Source: a virus
DNA length: 31,397 bases
IMG/VR virus record: IMGVR_UViG_3300001814_000002
Location: 1 to 31,397 of that record
Reading direction: 5' to 3' (one strand)
The notes under the pieces were generated by a model that was given only the letters and a program-made list of their open reading frames with translations, did not search any database and was not told the origin of the DNA. The translations under genes were made by a program, and so were the position numbers. The stretch's first letter is position 1; each line of letters starts with the position of its first letter. Of this stretch, positions 1-6,719 are shown piece by piece.

Positions 1-675
1 GTTAATAGTCATGCACAACAGAGAATTGACTTGCTTAAACAATATGGAATTGAAGAGACATCCAATTTTATAATGAGTGATGGCCGACAAGTTGTCTTTG
101 ATAATAAGAATCATTTATTTGCTATTCTAAAAGTTAACATCGACTTTCCTTTATCATTTAGTCATAAAATTGATAGAGTACATAACTTCAGCCAAATAGT
201 TGATTGCGAATTATCAGTAGATGATTCAGTAGTCAAGAAAGAAGGAATTGGAAGAGCAGTTGTTGGAACATTAGTAGCTGGTGGTGTAGGTGCGATTATT
301 GGAGCTTTAACAGGCAAAAATAGGAATTTACTAAATAGTGTTAAAGTTAAAGTGATAGTTGAAGATGATGTGAATCCATTAATAGAATTTGTGATATTTA
401 ATGATTTTAAGAAAGGTTTAAGAAAAGGCAATCCCAAGTTTGAAAAAGTACTTCGAGATGCCGATAACCTGTATAGTTCATTCAAAGTGGCTATGAGCAA
501 AGAACATGATTCTAGAAGTGTTGAAACAGAAAACATCAGTAAACAAATTTCTAATGATTTGAATAGCAAAACAACTAGAGAAAAATTGCTTGAGCTACAG
601 GACCTGTTTAATGAATCATTGATTACACAGGAAGAGTATGTCGAAATGAAGAAAAAACTACTCGATAAAATCTGA
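1..675 (+). CDS. SHOCT-domain protein with glycine-zipper segment (5' end outside window)
   Basis: The frame is open from base 1, so the TTG at 31 is probably not the true start and the gene likely begins upstream. Counting from that TTG, residues about 76-97 form a small hydrophobic glycine-rich stretch (AVVGTLVAGGVGAIIGALTG), like a glycine-zipper or membrane-inserting hairpin. The last 35 residues (REKLLELQDLFNESLITQEEYVEMKKKLL, read in parts) match the SHOCT pattern: a short C-terminal helix pair common in phage and membrane-associated proteins and thought to mediate oligomerisation or nucleic-acid contacts. The charged middle has no motif I recognise. It lies 178 bases upstream of the TcmP operon, with a separate promoter between them, so co-function is not shown. 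SHOCT assignment is fairly sure; the function is unknown. Confidence 0.7.
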   Translation, partial: VNSHAQQRIDLLKQYGIEETSNFIMSDGRQVVFDNKNHLFAILKVNIDFPLSFSHKIDRVHNFSQIVDCELSVDDSVVKKEGIGRAVVGTLVAGGVGAIIGALTGKNRNLLNSVKVKVIVEDDVNPLIEFVIFNDFKKGLRKGNPKFEKVLRDADNLYSSFKVAMSKEHDSRSVETENISKQISNDLNSKTTREKLLELQDLFNESLITQEEYVEMKKKLLDKI

Positions 676-799
676 TAAAAAGCAAAAACCAATTATTCAA
701 AGTTAGTAAAAACTATTTTGAAAGGTAAATCTCTAGAAACATGCGTAAATAGTAGCTAAAAGCTGAAATGGTTGATGAATTATAATATTAAGGTTATCT

Positions 800-827
800 T
801 TCAAAAATATTGAAATTCACATATAAT
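800..827 (+). promoter_or_regulatory. Probable sigma-A promoter of the TcmP operon
   Basis: A perfect TATAAT at 822-827 has a TTCAAA (4/6 match to the -35 consensus) at 800-805, with a 16-base spacer. It sits 26 bases before the TTG start at 854, in an AT-rich gap. No convincing terminator follows the upstream gene, so read-through is possible. Confidence 0.45.
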
Positions 828-853
828 TTAATAAAGAAAATGGGGGTATTATT

Positions 854-2110
854 TTGAAAGAAAATTGTGAATATAGAGCTACTAATTCTGGAAAATGTTA
901 TTTTGGTCCAAAGAAAAAGAATAACTCAGATGAGATTCATATTGGTACGGAAAACAAGATACAATTTATTGAATCATATGTTGAAGGATGGATTAATAAA
1001 TTGTTAAATGGTCCATATCCATATGAAAGCTTAGTTTTTGTCGATGCGATGTCTAGTTGCGGTGAATATATAAATAAAAACAAGGAGAAAATTGAAGGTA
1101 CATCTTTGAGAGTGTTAAAACTCTTCAATAAATATGCAAATAGTGAAAAGTACAAGGGTAAAAAATACTATCTAATAGTGAATGATTTAGAAGAACGTGA
1201 AATAGAATGTCAAAAATGTAGAATTAATAGTATTGGGAAGAATAAAAATGTTTTTACAATTGAAACGGTTTCTGATGTTAAGGATTTTTTAATTAATCCT
1301 GGAAATTTCCTTCCAAAAGCTGAAAATTTCCATCTTTTGCTTTTATATGATCCCTACAAAGTAAATATTCTTTGGAAGGAGTTAAAACACTTCTTAACTG
1401 TACCTATTAGCAAAAATGGTAGCAAACTAAAATTCGATTTAATCATTACTCATTTCGGACAACATGATACACTTAGACTTGATCTAGATAATATTAAAGA
1501 TGAAGTTAAAAATAGACTTGAGAACTCATACAAAATGAGTCTAGATAAACTTTCTGAATTATTAGGTAATGACTCAGAATTCGAGAAAAAGAGAAAATTG
1601 AGAGAGAGATTTCGTGAAGTTATTGCAGATGAGCTCCAGGTAGATGAACGAGATATATCATATGCGCCAGTGTTCAATAAACTCAATAAAGATGTATATG
1701 ATATTGTTTTTTACTCGACTGATTCAAAAGCAAGGCAGTTGTTTAAAAAGACCATTTATTTAGCTACAAAAGATAGATTGAAATCTTCGGAGTCATATGG
1801 ACAACTAGACCTTAACCTTTCAGTATCGGATGATGAAAAATATCATGCAAGTATTGAAGAGTTACGTGAAATTCAATATTATTATTCTGCTAAATCATAT
1901 GCTAGCATTGTAGCTCACTATTTCGCTGGCAAAGAAATAACAAATGATCAACTTAAGGATTTCTTGATAAATCATGAGTTTATACCAAGTGAAAGTGTAA
2001 AAACAGATCTTGACAAATTCTTGAAAGATTTACATGGGGTTAAGATATGTTCAAAACCATCGAAGACTTATGTGTTTCAAACCATTAATGGTGATAGGAC
2101 AAAAATATGA
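854..2110 (+). CDS. tcmP: Three-Cys-motif partner protein TcmP
   Basis: This 418-aa protein resembles the TcmP family, which is regularly encoded beside a Gp37/Gp68-like protein with a three-cysteine motif. The N-terminal half reads as a Rossmann-type, methyltransferase-like fold: VDAMSSCGEY at about 63-72, EGTSLRVL at 81-88 and a DPY element (YDPYKV) at 165-170. These sit where TcmP proteins usually have a DxFAGxG-like loop, a GSP-like turn and a DPF. The C-terminal half is charged and helical with no recognised domain. The TTG start is supported by a GGGGG Shine-Dalgarno run at 842-846. The stop overlaps the next ATG by four bases, implying translational coupling to the three-Cys protein. 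The biochemical role of TcmP is not established. The family call is confident; a methyltransferase activity is only inference. Confidence 0.8.
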   Translation: MKENCEYRATNSGKCYFGPKKKNNSDEIHIGTENKIQFIESYVEGWINKLLNGPYPYESLVFVDAMSSCGEYINKNKEKIEGTSLRVLKLFNKYANSEKYKGKKYYLIVNDLEEREIECQKCRINSIGKNKNVFTIETVSDVKDFLINPGNFLPKAENFHLLLLYDPYKVNILWKELKHFLTVPISKNGSKLKFDLIITHFGQHDTLRLDLDNIKDEVKNRLENSYKMSLDKLSELLGNDSEFEKKRKLRERFREVIADELQVDERDISYAPVFNKLNKDVYDIVFYSTDSKARQLFKKTIYLATKDRLKSSESYGQLDLNLSVSDDEKYHASIEELREIQYYYSAKSYASIVAHYFAGKEITNDQLKDFLINHEFIPSESVKTDLDKFLKDLHGVKICSKPSKTYVFQTINGDRTKI

Positions 2111-2826
2111 ACAAAACAAGAATTGAATGGACAGAGTCAACCTGGAATCCAATTACCGGATGTACTCAAATCTCTACAGGATGTTTGAATTGTTATGCAA
2201 AAAAGATGGCTAACAGATTGAGCGCAATGAAGAATCCAAGATATTTAAACAACTTTAAATTAACGATTCATAAAGACTTGTTTATGCAACCTTTGAATAT
2301 TAAGGACGGAAAGGTCATTTTTGTCTGCTCTATGTCGGATTTATTCCACGAGGAGGTTGATTTTGAAACTATATCTGAAATTTTTGATGTTATGAAAAAG
2401 GCAGACTGGCATATTTTTCAAGTATTGACCAAAAGAAGCAGAAGATTAAAAGAATTTTCAGAAATTTATGAAATCCCTGAGAATATATGGATTGGTGTTA
2501 CAGTAGAGCATGAGTCACTTGCACATAGAATCGATGATTTGAGAGACATCAAAGCAAAAGTGAAATTTTTAAGTTGTGAACCATTATTAGGATCTTTAAA
2601 TAATTGCGATTTTCATGGAATTGATTGGATTGTAGTTGGCGGAGAGTCTGGCGCAAATGCAAGGCCATTAAAAGAAGAATGGGTGTTAGAGATCAGAGAT
2701 AAATGTGCACAAATGAACATTAAGTTCTTTTTTAAGCAATGGGGTGGATGGAACAAGAAAAAGAGTGGTAAGTTACTTGAGGGTAAGATATATTGTGAAA
2801 TGCCAAATTTAGATTATATTATCTAA
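2107..2826 (+). CDS. Phage Gp37/Gp68-like (DUF5131) three-cysteine protein, TcmP partner
   Basis: The 239-aa product opens with the family hallmark: a W-T-x-S-T-W-N-P-I-T-G-C block followed by two more cysteines, giving C19-x6-C26-x2-C29 and then YA. This resembles a radical-SAM-like cluster motif, although the spacing is not the classic CxxxCxxC. Other family signatures are visible: FVCSMSDLF at about 75-83, FQVLTKR near 110-116, IWIGVTVE near 135-142, and FLSCEPLL, WIVVGGESG and FFKQWGG further on. Length is normal for the family. It starts inside the tcmP stop codon, so the two proteins are probably made together. Binding of an iron-sulfur cluster or SAM is inferred from the cysteines, and no substrate is known. 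The family identification is strong; the function is open. Confidence 0.85.
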   Translation: MNKTRIEWTESTWNPITGCTQISTGCLNCYAKKMANRLSAMKNPRYLNNFKLTIHKDLFMQPLNIKDGKVIFVCSMSDLFHEEVDFETISEIFDVMKKADWHIFQVLTKRSRRLKEFSEIYEIPENIWIGVTVEHESLAHRIDDLRDIKAKVKFLSCEPLLGSLNNCDFHGIDWIVVGGESGANARPLKEEWVLEIRDKCAQMNIKFFFKQWGGWNKKKSGKLLEGKIYCEMPNLDYII

Positions 2827-2849
2827 TATTCTATAAGGAGAATCTCAAA

Positions 2850-3383
2850 TTGAGTAAGCAAAAAACCAATATTGAAATCATTAATAAATGGATAACTATT
2901 GATCCCAAAAAAATTGATAAATCTGCAAATTTCTTGAATATCATTCAGTTCTATTTATTCAACTGTCCAGTAAAAAATATAAATCATTATTCTGCTGTTA
3001 CAGTTAATGAATATGGATGGGATAAAGGAAAACTCCCAAAACTTAAAGGAGACATGTTAAGTGATAATAATCTCAAGAATAGAGTTTTCATTTGCAATAA
3101 TCTTAACGATGTTGAACTAACTATTCTCAACAACAATTTGTATGGCAATCAATTTACTAATGAGGAATTTGTAGTTTGTTGGAGGAATGAGAAAAACATT
3201 GTTGAAGCTTTACTTTATCTGATAAGGTGTGCATTTGCTCATAGATCATTTAGAGTAGTAAAAAAGAATAATGAGAAGTATTACTATTTAGCTAATGTCG
3301 ATAAAGGTAGAATTAAAGGAAGAGCTATATTAAAAGAATCCACATTACTTAAATGGATTACTAATATTCAAAATGGTAGTTAG
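2850..3383 (+). CDS. Small HEPN-like protein, third gene of the TcmP operon
   Basis: This 177-aa protein starts at a TTG preceded by AAGGAG at 2835-2840, only 23 bases after the three-Cys gene. A rho-independent terminator follows it, so it closes the operon. The one clear motif is in a predicted helix at about 119-134, EALLYLIRCAFAHRSF. It holds R126-x4-H131, matching the R-x4-6-H active site of HEPN RNases and the usual 'LRNxxAHG' style of HEPN helices. The rest is basic and asparagine-rich with no recognised domain. HEPN proteins often act as RNases in toxin-antitoxin and abortive-infection systems, so an effector role is possible. The match rests on one short motif and could be coincidental. 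Confidence 0.55.
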   Translation: MSKQKTNIEIINKWITIDPKKIDKSANFLNIIQFYLFNCPVKNINHYSAVTVNEYGWDKGKLPKLKGDMLSDNNLKNRVFICNNLNDVELTILNNNLYGNQFTNEEFVVCWRNEKNIVEALLYLIRCAFAHRSFRVVKKNNEKYYYLANVDKGRIKGRAILKESTLLKWITNIQNGS

Positions 3384-3392
3384 AGCAGACTG

Positions 3393-3421
3393 AAACTTCG
3401 GTACTTATCGAAGTTTTTTTT
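3393..3421 (+). terminator. Rho-independent terminator after the TcmP operon
   Basis: AAACTTCG at 3393-3400 pairs perfectly with CGAAGTTT at 3409-3416 across an 8-base loop and runs into a T tract. It lies 10 bases after the HEPN-like stop and 32 bases before the packaging module, separating cargo from late genes. Confidence 0.85.
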
Positions 3422-3452
3422 GTGCTAATTTAAATGTGATAAGAGGTGTCTG

Positions 3453-3899
3453 ATGGCTAAGAGTAAATGGGATCAAGTCAAATCGAAGTTACATCTTGTC
3501 GAAAAGTGGGCAAGAGATGGTTTAAGAGAAGATCAAATTGCTAAAAACCTTGGTATTTCTGTCACTACCTTAGAAGTCTATAAGAAGCAATACCCTGAAG
3601 TTTCTAAAGCCTTAAAAAAGGGGAAAGAAACTTTAATCACTGAACTTGAGAATGCACTTATTAAGAAAGCACTTGGGTATGAGTATGAAGAGAAGAAAGT
3701 CTATACCAAAAATGAGAATGGTAATTCAGTGACTTATACTGAGATCACTAAGAAACATCAACCTCCAGACACAGGTGCGCTCTTCGGTTTACTCAAGAAC
3801 AAAGATCCTCAAAACTATTCTGATAATCCACAAATGCTGCAGCTTAAGAAACAAGAACTTGAACTTCGAGAAAGACTTGCTAAAGCAGAGGAATGGTAA
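3453..3899 (+). CDS. HTH protein resembling a terminase small subunit
   Basis: This is the first gene of the late module, 148 aa, with an AGAGGTG ribosome site before the ATG. Residues about 15-50 form a helix-turn-helix (REDQIAKNLGISVTTLEVYKKQYP). It is followed by a helical stretch and then the segment PPDTGALFGLLKNKDPQNYSD. That segment closely follows the 'PPDTxALxFxLKNRxPxxW' signature of many small-terminase and related HTH proteins. The C-terminus is a charged coiled coil (MLQLKKQELELRERLAKAEEW). A DNA-recognition role at the packaging site is likely. A second, P27-like small-subunit candidate lies at 4746, so which of the two is the true TerS is not settled. This one could be a regulator or accessory packaging factor. 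Confidence 0.65.
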   Translation: MAKSKWDQVKSKLHLVEKWARDGLREDQIAKNLGISVTTLEVYKKQYPEVSKALKKGKETLITELENALIKKALGYEYEEKKVYTKNENGNSVTYTEITKKHQPPDTGALFGLLKNKDPQNYSDNPQMLQLKKQELELRERLAKAEEW

Positions 3900-4612
3900 T
3901 GGCCAAGTATACAGCCCTTGCCGATTTCTATAAAAGTCACGAGTGGAGATCATTGCGATTCAAACTTATGAATGAGCGAAGTCATCAAAGCAAAGGACTA
4001 TGTTGTCAACACTGTGGTGAAATCATTCATAAAGAGATTGATTGTATAGCTCATCATATAAAAGAGCTGACGCCAACTAATGTCCACGATGCAAACATAT
4101 CACTTAATCCGAAGAATATTCTGTTGGTTCATCATCGATGTCATAACGAAATCCATGAACGGTTTGGATATCAATCAACACAAAAAGTCTATATCGTTTA
4201 TGGTCCACCACTCTCAGGGAAGACCACCTTTGTTAAACAAAACAAAGGCCGAAAAGATATTGTGTTGGACCTTGATGAACTATACAAAGCTATAACACTA
4301 CTACCTGCCTATGATAAGCCAACCGAACTAGCCCAAAATATCTTTCAATTAAGAGATGTATTACTGGATCAAATCAAAACACGAACAGGCAAATGGTCTC
4401 AAGCATGGATCATCGGTGGTTATCCAAACTTTGTAGAGCGTGAGCGATTAGCTCATCAACTTGGAGCAGAACTTTTATTCATTGAGGCTTCCCAAGAAGA
4501 GTGTCTACATAGACTATACCAAGATAAGGATAAACTGCACGTTCAAAGGGAATGGCAGCAATATATCCAACAGTGGTTCCTAAGATTCATTCCTGATCCC
4601 CCCCGGGTCTGA
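3899..4612 (+). CDS. HNH endonuclease fused to a P-loop kinase-like domain
   Basis: This 237-aa protein joins two domains. Residues about 10-90 are an HNH nuclease: zinc-binding C36-x2-C39, the catalytic-type HH pair at 52-53, N73, and a second metal pair C81-H82 with H86. Residues about 96-237 start with a Walker A motif, GPPLSGKTT at 102-110, then LDLDELYKA near 123-131, as in zeta-toxin/polynucleotide-kinase-like P-loop kinases. The ATG at 3899 is preferred over the in-frame ATG at 3893: it overlaps the upstream stop as TAATG and leaves good spacing from GAGG at 3888-3891. HNH proteins next to terminase genes are known packaging components in HK97-like and staphylococcal cos phages, so a DNA-packaging role is likely. 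The kinase's substrate is unknown; DNA-end processing is a guess. Confidence 0.8.
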   Translation: MAKYTALADFYKSHEWRSLRFKLMNERSHQSKGLCCQHCGEIIHKEIDCIAHHIKELTPTNVHDANISLNPKNILLVHHRCHNEIHERFGYQSTQKVYIVYGPPLSGKTTFVKQNKGRKDIVLDLDELYKAITLLPAYDKPTELAQNIFQLRDVLLDQIKTRTGKWSQAWIIGGYPNFVERERLAHQLGAELLFIEASQEECLHRLYQDKDKLHVQREWQQYIQQWFLRFIPDPPRV

Positions 4613-4620
4613 ATCTTAGG
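4579..4620. repeat. Perfect 11-bp inverted repeat around a GC-rich core; candidate cos-type site
   Basis: CCTAAGATTCA at 4579-4589 is mirrored exactly by TGAATCTTAGG at 4610-4620. The 20-base spacer contains C7GGG at 4598-4607. It spans the stop codon of the HNH-kinase gene and lies just upstream of the P27-like TerS gene. No T run follows, so it is not a standard terminator. Its position between hnh and terS and its GC-rich centre in AT-rich DNA fit a cohesive-end site, but this is inference. Confidence 0.5.
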
Positions 4621-4652
4621 CAATCAGCTGGGAACTGGACCAGGGACAACAG

Positions 4653-4733
4653 ATGCACACAATCCAAAAATTTGAGAAAATCTCCCAAGTTTTGGAAAAA
4701 GTGGTGAAAGAAAATCAAACTCAAGAAACGTGA
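4653..4733 (+). CDS. Possible 26-aa coiled-coil peptide
   Basis: An ATG at 4653 opens a 26-codon frame (MHTIQKFEKISQVLEKVVKE followed by NQTQET). It ends at a TGA that overlaps the ribosome site of the next gene. CAGGG at 4641-4645 lies 7 bases upstream. The heptad-like I-F-I-V-L-V spacing suggests one amphipathic helix. It fills most of the only notable gap in the packaging module. Size alone makes it uncertain, and the region might instead be part of a packaging site. Confidence 0.35.
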   Translation: MHTIQKFEKISQVLEKVVKENQTQET

Positions 4734-4745
4734 GGAAAAGCAGTC

Positions 4746-5075
4746 ATGACTGAACTTGAAAAACTCCAAGAGATCTTTCAAAAGATAGATCCTGATAAAC
4801 AAAAACTTGTGGAGAAACTTCTTCATGACGCAGCATTCCTCTCGGAGCAAAATGAAGATTTGCGCAAGATGATTGAAGTCACAGGCATGGTGAAGTTTCA
4901 TCCTACCAACCCAAACTTACAGAAACCCACCGAAGCTGCTAAGCAGTATCTAAGGAACCTACAAACCTACTCTGTAGTCATCAAAACCCTGAACACAGTC
5001 TTCACTAAGAATTCCATTGAGGAAGAAGATGACTTCGAGCGATTCTTACATCAATCCATCGATGAGGCGTTGTGA
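4746..5075 (+). CDS. terS: P27-family-like terminase small subunit
   Basis: The 109-aa product is all-helical and follows the P27-type small-terminase plan. An N-terminal helix pair (LEKLQEIFQKIDPDKQKLVEKLL) leads to the stretch FLSEQNEDLRKMIEVTGMVKF. A PNLQKPTEAAKQYLRNLQTY segment then corresponds to the 'KPNPAxKxxxxAxxxxxxL' part of the family. The tail is acidic. A GAGG ribosome site precedes the ATG, and the stop overlaps the GTG of the large subunit, the classical TerS-TerL arrangement. It should bind the packaging site and recruit TerL. The HTH protein at 3453 is a rival TerS candidate, but direct coupling to TerL favours this one. Confidence 0.7.
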   Translation: MTELEKLQEIFQKIDPDKQKLVEKLLHDAAFLSEQNEDLRKMIEVTGMVKFHPTNPNLQKPTEAAKQYLRNLQTYSVVIKTLNTVFTKNSIEEEDDFERFLHQSIDEAL

Positions 5076-6715
5076 CCTATCTTGAACAGTACCTTAATGC
5101 CATTCTAGCTAAGGAGATCATTGTCGGTTATGAATTAACCACAGTGTTAACCCAACTCGTTAATGATCTGACGGATGAGCGATACATCTATGATGTGAAG
5201 CGAGCTCATCGACGAATTGCCTTTATCGAACGATTTTGTAGACATACCAAGTCACCCTTTCATGGGAAGCCCTTCATTCTTGAGTTGTGGGAAAAGGCCT
5301 TCATCGAAGTGGTCTATGGTTTCGTACGACGGTCTACCAATCGACGACGATTCAAACGAGTCATCTTGCTGATTAGTCGTAAGAATGGGAAATCGACTCT
5401 TACTGCCGCATTGGCCTTTACTGAACTGATGATGGGAAGTGGAGGTTCAGATATTGTCTGTTCTTCCAATGATGATGCCCAGGCTTCAATTATCTTTTTA
5501 GAGATTGGTGCCATGCGAGAGATGTTTGATCCTTCGAGCAAGCGAACTCATAAGAATTTGCGCTGGATCATCAATAAGAAAAACAAGAGTAAGGTGTTCA
5601 AGCTTTCTGAGAAGACTCAAAACAAAGAAGGCTACAACATTGAGTTCGGTATCTTGGATGAATCCCATGAGATGAAGGATAACTCCATCGCCAAACCGAT
5701 TGAACAATCACAATCGACCAAAGATGAACCCCTCTTTATCAACATCACCACTGAAGGATTTGTGAATGATGGATACCTAGATAAAGAACTACAGTATGCA
5801 CGACGAGTAATCCATCAAGAGTATGAAGATGACACTTTGCTTGCATGGTTATACACCCAAGATAGTGAAGCTGAAGTTTGGCAAGATGAATCAAGTTGGA
5901 GTAAATCCAATCCATCCCTAGGGCTCATTAAGAAGCGAGAATATTTGCGAGATCAAATCCATAAAGCGAAGCTGGATAAAGGGGATCGCATGTATGTCTT
6001 AGCCAAAGACTTCAACATTAAGCAAAATAATGCGCAAGCCTGGTTAATGGAGCAAGATATTAATCATACGGATACATTTCATATGGAAGACTTCATTGGA
6101 AGCATTGCTTTAGGTGCAGTGGACTTATCTGAGACAACTGACCTTACCTGTGCCAAGATCCTATTGATGAAAAAAGGAGATCCAACCAAATACATCGCCA
6201 CTCGCTACTTCATTCCTGAAAGTAAAGTTGTTCAGGGAAGTTTGGATGATAAGAAAGATTACTTGAACTGGGCTCGACTTGGACTGATTGAAATAACTGA
6301 AGGTAATGAAGTGGATCTCTCCCAAGTCGCGAAATGGTTTCTAGATTTGTATAAACACTACAAGATTCGAACATACAAGACAGGATATGATAATCGTTTT
6401 GCGAAGACGTGGTTAAGTGCAATGGAAGGATATGGACTTGAAACTGAGCGAGTGGATCAAAACCGATTTACTCTCTCTAATCCGATGAAACTTCTTGAGG
6501 CGGATCTTAAATCACGACTTGTTAACTTCAACAATCATCCGATTGATAAGTGGTGTTTATCTAATACTGCGATCAAAGTCGATAACTTGGGACTGGTCAT
6601 GCCAGTCAAAGTAAATGATATGCGCAATCGACGTATCGATGGAGCGGTGACCATGATTATCTTGTATGCCATGTGGCAGCGTTATCGCACAGAATTTCTT
6701 GAAATGGTGAGGTGA
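5072..6715 (+). CDS. terL: Terminase large subunit (TerL)
   Basis: This 547-aa protein is the ATP-driven packaging motor and nuclease that cuts concatemers at the portal. The GTG start overlaps the TerS stop (GTGA). The ATPase domain shows an adenine/ADP-binding arginine region (RRFKRVILLISRKNGKST, Walker A-like at 102-109) and Walker B ILDE at 194-197 with the adjacent SHE. A coupling-type segment, INITTEG, lies near 224-230. The RNase H-like nuclease domain begins near residue 340, with a first acidic residue in GAVDLSETTDLT (D351) and further acidic positions near the C-terminus (RRIDGAVTMIILY). Length and motif order fit the HK97-like 'Terminase_1' group. The call is firm; the packaging mode (cos or pac) is not shown by this gene. 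Confidence 0.95.
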   Translation: MTYLEQYLNAILAKEIIVGYELTTVLTQLVNDLTDERYIYDVKRAHRRIAFIERFCRHTKSPFHGKPFILELWEKAFIEVVYGFVRRSTNRRRFKRVILLISRKNGKSTLTAALAFTELMMGSGGSDIVCSSNDDAQASIIFLEIGAMREMFDPSSKRTHKNLRWIINKKNKSKVFKLSEKTQNKEGYNIEFGILDESHEMKDNSIAKPIEQSQSTKDEPLFINITTEGFVNDGYLDKELQYARRVIHQEYEDDTLLAWLYTQDSEAEVWQDESSWSKSNPSLGLIKKREYLRDQIHKAKLDKGDRMYVLAKDFNIKQNNAQAWLMEQDINHTDTFHMEDFIGSIALGAVDLSETTDLTCAKILLMKKGDPTKYIATRYFIPESKVVQGSLDDKKDYLNWARLGLIEITEGNEVDLSQVAKWFLDLYKHYKIRTYKTGYDNRFAKTWLSAMEGYGLETERVDQNRFTLSNPMKLLEADLKSRLVNFNNHPIDKWCLSNTAIKVDNLGLVMPVKVNDMRNRRIDGAVTMIILYAMWQRYRTEFLEMVR

Positions 6716-6719
6716 TCCA

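Noticed and set aside
162-692. 176-aa reverse-strand ORF opposite the SHOCT gene
   Set aside because: Its translation is low-complexity S/L/F/I-rich antisense of a clear coding frame, without a ribosome site.
676-760. Terminator after the SHOCT gene
   Set aside because: The candidate TTCAAA...TTTTGAA pairing is imperfect, AT-only and lacks a following T run.
4598-4730. C7 run as a frameshift site extending the HNH-kinase protein
   Set aside because: A -1 slip would add only about 35 low-complexity residues with no domain, and no known precedent supports it; the tract is better explained as part of a DNA site.
4587-4901. 104-aa reverse-strand ORF across the hnh-terS gap
   Set aside because: It overlaps the well-supported terS gene and the inverted repeat, and its composition is that of an antisense shadow.
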